NCBI GenBank assembly: GCA_903858595.1
Contig: CAIOJL010000167.1
Span: forward strand, 1-33,701
Length of the DNA: 33,701 nt
DNA from: an uncultured Spartobacteria bacterium
GTDB taxonomy: Bacteria > Verrucomicrobiota > Verrucomicrobiia > Chthoniobacterales > UBA6821
Direction of reading: 5' to 3'
Translations under genes and position numbers: made by a program
Notes under the pieces: generated by a model
Database searches by the model: none
The model's input: the letters and a program-made list of their open reading frames with translations, nothing else
Told to the model about the DNA's origin: nothing
In this document: in pieces, positions 32,022 through 33,701 of the stretch
Layout of the letters: each line of letters starts with the position of its first letter
Numbering within the stretch: the first letter of the stretch is position 1

Positions 32022-32140
32022 GGCGATTGGGTGTTTGTTGGTGAGGTTGCTTCGGCACAGTAGGCGATCACTCTTCGATGGCGAGCAGGAAAAGAAATTT
32101 CCTCGTTTCCGGTTTGCGAAACTTCTGTCAGTTGTCACTC

Positions 32141-32488
32141 ATGGACGTCGAACGACTCAAATACATCATCTGGGCTGCCGACACGGCCCGCGCGGCAAAG
32201 TTCTACACCACCGTCTTCGGCGGGAAGGTCATCCGGGAGAATCCAGCGGTGACCGATATCGAAGTCTGCAACGGCATCATCGGCATCCATGGGGGCGGTG
32301 AGGGCAAGCGCACCTGGACCGGCATGAGCTTTCAGGTGCCTGATGTGATCGCCGGTGCTGCTGAGATCGTCGCGGCAGGCGGTCAGTTATTACGTGAGCC
32401 TCAACCCGAAAATGGAGAGCCTCCTCACCTTGCCATGTGCACAGACACAGAGGGGAATGAGATTATGCTCTCCCGCAAGAGAGGCTAA
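32141..32488 (+). CDS. VOC (glyoxalase/bleomycin-resistance) family protein
   Basis: The 115-residue product has the paired beta-alpha-beta-beta-beta units of the vicinal oxygen chelate fold: DVERLKYIIWAADTARAAKF followed by YTTVFGGKVI for the first half, and TGMSFQVPDVIAGAAEIVAA with CTDTEGNEIMLSRKRG for the second. The terminal DTEGNEIML is the typical last strand with the metal-binding glutamate. The substrate cannot be inferred. I preferred the ATG at 32141 over 32078, because the family starts close to it. Its stop overlaps the convergent DUF4239 gene by four bases. Confidence 0.82.
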   Translation: MDVERLKYIIWAADTARAAKFYTTVFGGKVIRENPAVTDIEVCNGIIGIHGGGEGKRTWTGMSFQVPDVIAGAAEIVAAGGQLLREPQPENGEPPHLAMCTDTEGNEIMLSRKRG

Positions 32489-33288
32489 TTCATCTCGATG
32501 CGTTGGAAGGGTTCAGACGAAATCGTTGTCCCTCCTATGAATGGAAAATCCAGATCAATGATGATGTAAAAGGTCATGCAGATCACCCCAGTTAGCAGGA
32601 TGGTCAGAATGGCTTGAAGCCAGAAGTTTTGTGCCTCAAAGAGATAAGAAAGGCCGACGGTGGCAACGGCACCAACTAGAAGAACCAACCAAAGAACCGG
32701 AGGGAGGCTGGATGATGAGTCATCAATGCGCGATGCCCTCAAGCTATTAATGTTAGTAATATAGTGGAAAGACGTACGTAAAAACTCTTTTTCCTGATCA
32801 TTGCCGGGATTGAAACGCAGGTAGACCTCGCCAATCTTCTTCTCTAATTGGGAGGTTTTAGGACTGGCCTCGCCCTTTTCCAAGCTCTTCCACTCATCAT
32901 TCACCACGGAGTCGCGATAATTCCGCAGGAGTTGCTGCAGTTCACCCTGTGTCGGTTGGGGGAATGCCTTCGTGACGAAATAGAGATCGCGAAGATAGCG
33001 GGCTTCCTGGACGACATTGGTGGAGGTTGTAGAAAATGCCTGCCAAGTCGCGGTGAAGACGAAGGCTAGAAAAATTCCATAAACAGTTCCAAGTGTGCTG
33101 AAAAATGGCCCTGTGACGTCATGACTCTGCTTGAGAAAACGCAAGGGGATCGCCTTTCTGAAGAGATAAAGTCCAACGAGAGAGAGGAGCATTGGCGGAA
33201 GCACACACAAAGACAATAACTCCAGCGGCGAAAGAGAGACGCAGAGGGACTGCTCCTGGGAGATGGTGGCTATCAGGGGATTTGTCAC
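32485..33288 (-). CDS. DUF4239 family membrane protein
   Basis: The 267-residue product has four hydrophobic segments: LLSLCVLPPMLLSLVGLYLF near residue 25, FFSTLGTVYGIFLAFVFTAT near 62, LPPVLWLVLLVGAVATVGLS near 192, and LQAILTILLTGVICMTFYII near 225. A hydrophilic helical domain lies between the two pairs. The segment GTVYGIFLAFVFTATWQAF followed by EARYLRDLY is characteristic of DUF4239 proteins, which share the bestrophin-like topology; ion-channel activity is not established. The start appears to be GTG at 33288. It ends tail to tail with the VOC gene. Confidence 0.75.
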   Translation of the reverse strand: MTNPLIATISQEQSLCVSLSPLELLSLCVLPPMLLSLVGLYLFRKAIPLRFLKQSHDVTGPFFSTLGTVYGIFLAFVFTATWQAFSTTSTNVVQEARYLRDLYFVTKAFPQPTQGELQQLLRNYRDSVVNDEWKSLEKGEASPKTSQLEKKIGEVYLRFNPGNDQEKEFLRTSFHYITNINSLRASRIDDSSSSLPPVLWLVLLVGAVATVGLSYLFEAQNFWLQAILTILLTGVICMTFYIIIDLDFPFIGGTTISSEPFQRIEMN

Positions 33289-33591
33289 AGAGGAATTGTT
33301 TGTGTGCTCAGAGCAAAAGACAAGGTTGTAGACGGGGACTTGAGATTTTGGCTGATAGCTGTGTTAGCCAGCGGGCGCAGTAGTTTTATCTGCCACGACT
33401 AGGCATCTTCGGATCTGCTGATCCTAAACTTCTTGCCCCTCGCCTCGAATGATTGCCGCGTTTCTACGCCCCTTTTCTACAGCTTCGCTCGCGTACCTAG
33501 CACGGCATCAAAACTTCCTAGCCTTAATAGGCGAGTCTTTCAGCAGCTATTGGCTTTTACGAAGATTAAATACCAAAAACCACGGCATGTT
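33289..33591. other. Gene-free gap before the surface-protein fragment
   Basis: This 303-base gap shows no convincing gene on either strand; an open frame on the plus strand from 33433 lacks any recognisable feature. It should hold the DUF4239 promoter and the 3' flank of the surface-protein gene. AT content rises after about 33530 compared with the rest of the window. Confidence 0.4.
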
Positions 33592-33701
33592 TTAATTCAC
33601 GCTAAAACTCGTAGTGGCAGGCGCGGCTGCATTGTAGTTCACATTACCTGCTTGGTTTGCAGATAGGATGACAACTCCTCTTCCTGTGATCGTGAGTAGT
33701 C
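33592..33701 (-). CDS. Ig-like repeat surface protein, C-terminal end (partial)
   Basis: On the minus strand a frame enters from the right edge and stops with TAA at 33592-33594. It reads LLTITGRGVVILSANQAG followed by NVNYNAAAPATTSFSVN. The wording (V)TITGxGxVxIxAxQAGNxNYNAAxPVTxSFxV is that of bacterial Ig-like repeats found in long secreted or surface proteins of Verrucomicrobiota and others. Only 35 residues are visible. Proteins of this sort normally carry further domains or an anchor after such a repeat, so ending straight after SFSVN may mean a premature stop, but an authentic end cannot be excluded. Confidence 0.6.
   Translation of the reverse strand, partial: LLTITGRGVVILSANQAGNVNYNAAAPATTSFSVN

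Noticed and set aside
32022-32138. N-terminal extension of the SlyD-type protein
   Set aside because: The extra residues (MTTDRSFANRKRG and on) are antisense to the VOC promoter region and lie before the normal FKBP start.
33433-33666. A 77-codon plus-strand frame near the right edge
   Set aside because: It has no domain or signal, and it overlaps antisense to the more convincing Ig-like fragment.

Overview
The window looks like a chromosomal segment of a Verrucomicrobiota bacterium. The best taxonomic marker is a pair of prepilin-like proteins at 11240-12996 that match what I know of Verru_Chthon cassette proteins D and C, families described from Verrucomicrobium and Chthoniobacter. The GC-rich codon use, the many intracellular glycoside hydrolases, and the large number of starts without a Shine-Dalgarno sequence fit this. 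I cannot place it below phylum level.

Layout. 1-399: right end of an ISL3-family insertion sequence that has cut a secreted beta-helix protein gene, leaving only its signal peptide and the first residues of the mature protein. 584-10712 (minus): a four-gene glycoside hydrolase operon transcribed GH31, uncharacterised TIM-barrel hydrolase-like protein, GH38, GH36 with an NPCBM domain. None has a signal peptide, so it probably takes apart imported xylose-, mannose- and galactose-containing oligosaccharides in the cytoplasm. 10713-11239: a gene-free divergent region with hairpins and repeat arms. 11240-12996 (plus): prepilin-like proteins D and C. 13109-14839 (plus): uvrC, whose 3' end overlaps convergent rsgA. 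14733-16746 (minus): a DUF6172 gene, engB and rsgA, a small GTPase operon for ribosome assembly. 16922-17082: a MITE-like 161-bp inverted-repeat element touching the glgE stop codon. 17082-19022 (minus): glgE.

19098-22289 (minus): a tightly overlapped chain GNAT, larB, sugar nucleotidyltransferase, AmgK-like kinase. The last two resemble the AmgK/MurU cell-wall sugar recycling pair; larB (nickel-pincer cofactor) has no other lar genes nearby. 22456-24210 (minus): mutL with a degraded endonuclease motif. 24418-31238 (minus): a complete L-arabinose operon galM-araB-araA-araD plus an SSS sodium/sugar symporter, giving uptake, mutarotation, isomerisation, phosphorylation and epimerisation to D-xylulose 5-phosphate. 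31533-33288: slyD, a VOC-domain protein and a four-helix membrane DUF4239 protein. 33592-33701 (minus): the last residues of an Ig-like repeat surface protein that runs out of the window.

A recurring theme is short dispersed repeats in the gaps between genes (for example 11142-11164, 19096-19119 and 31460-31482). Some have entered coding sequence: one supplies the stop codon of the AmgK-like kinase, and another sits in the MutL linker. No tRNA, rRNA, CRISPR array or prophage was seen.
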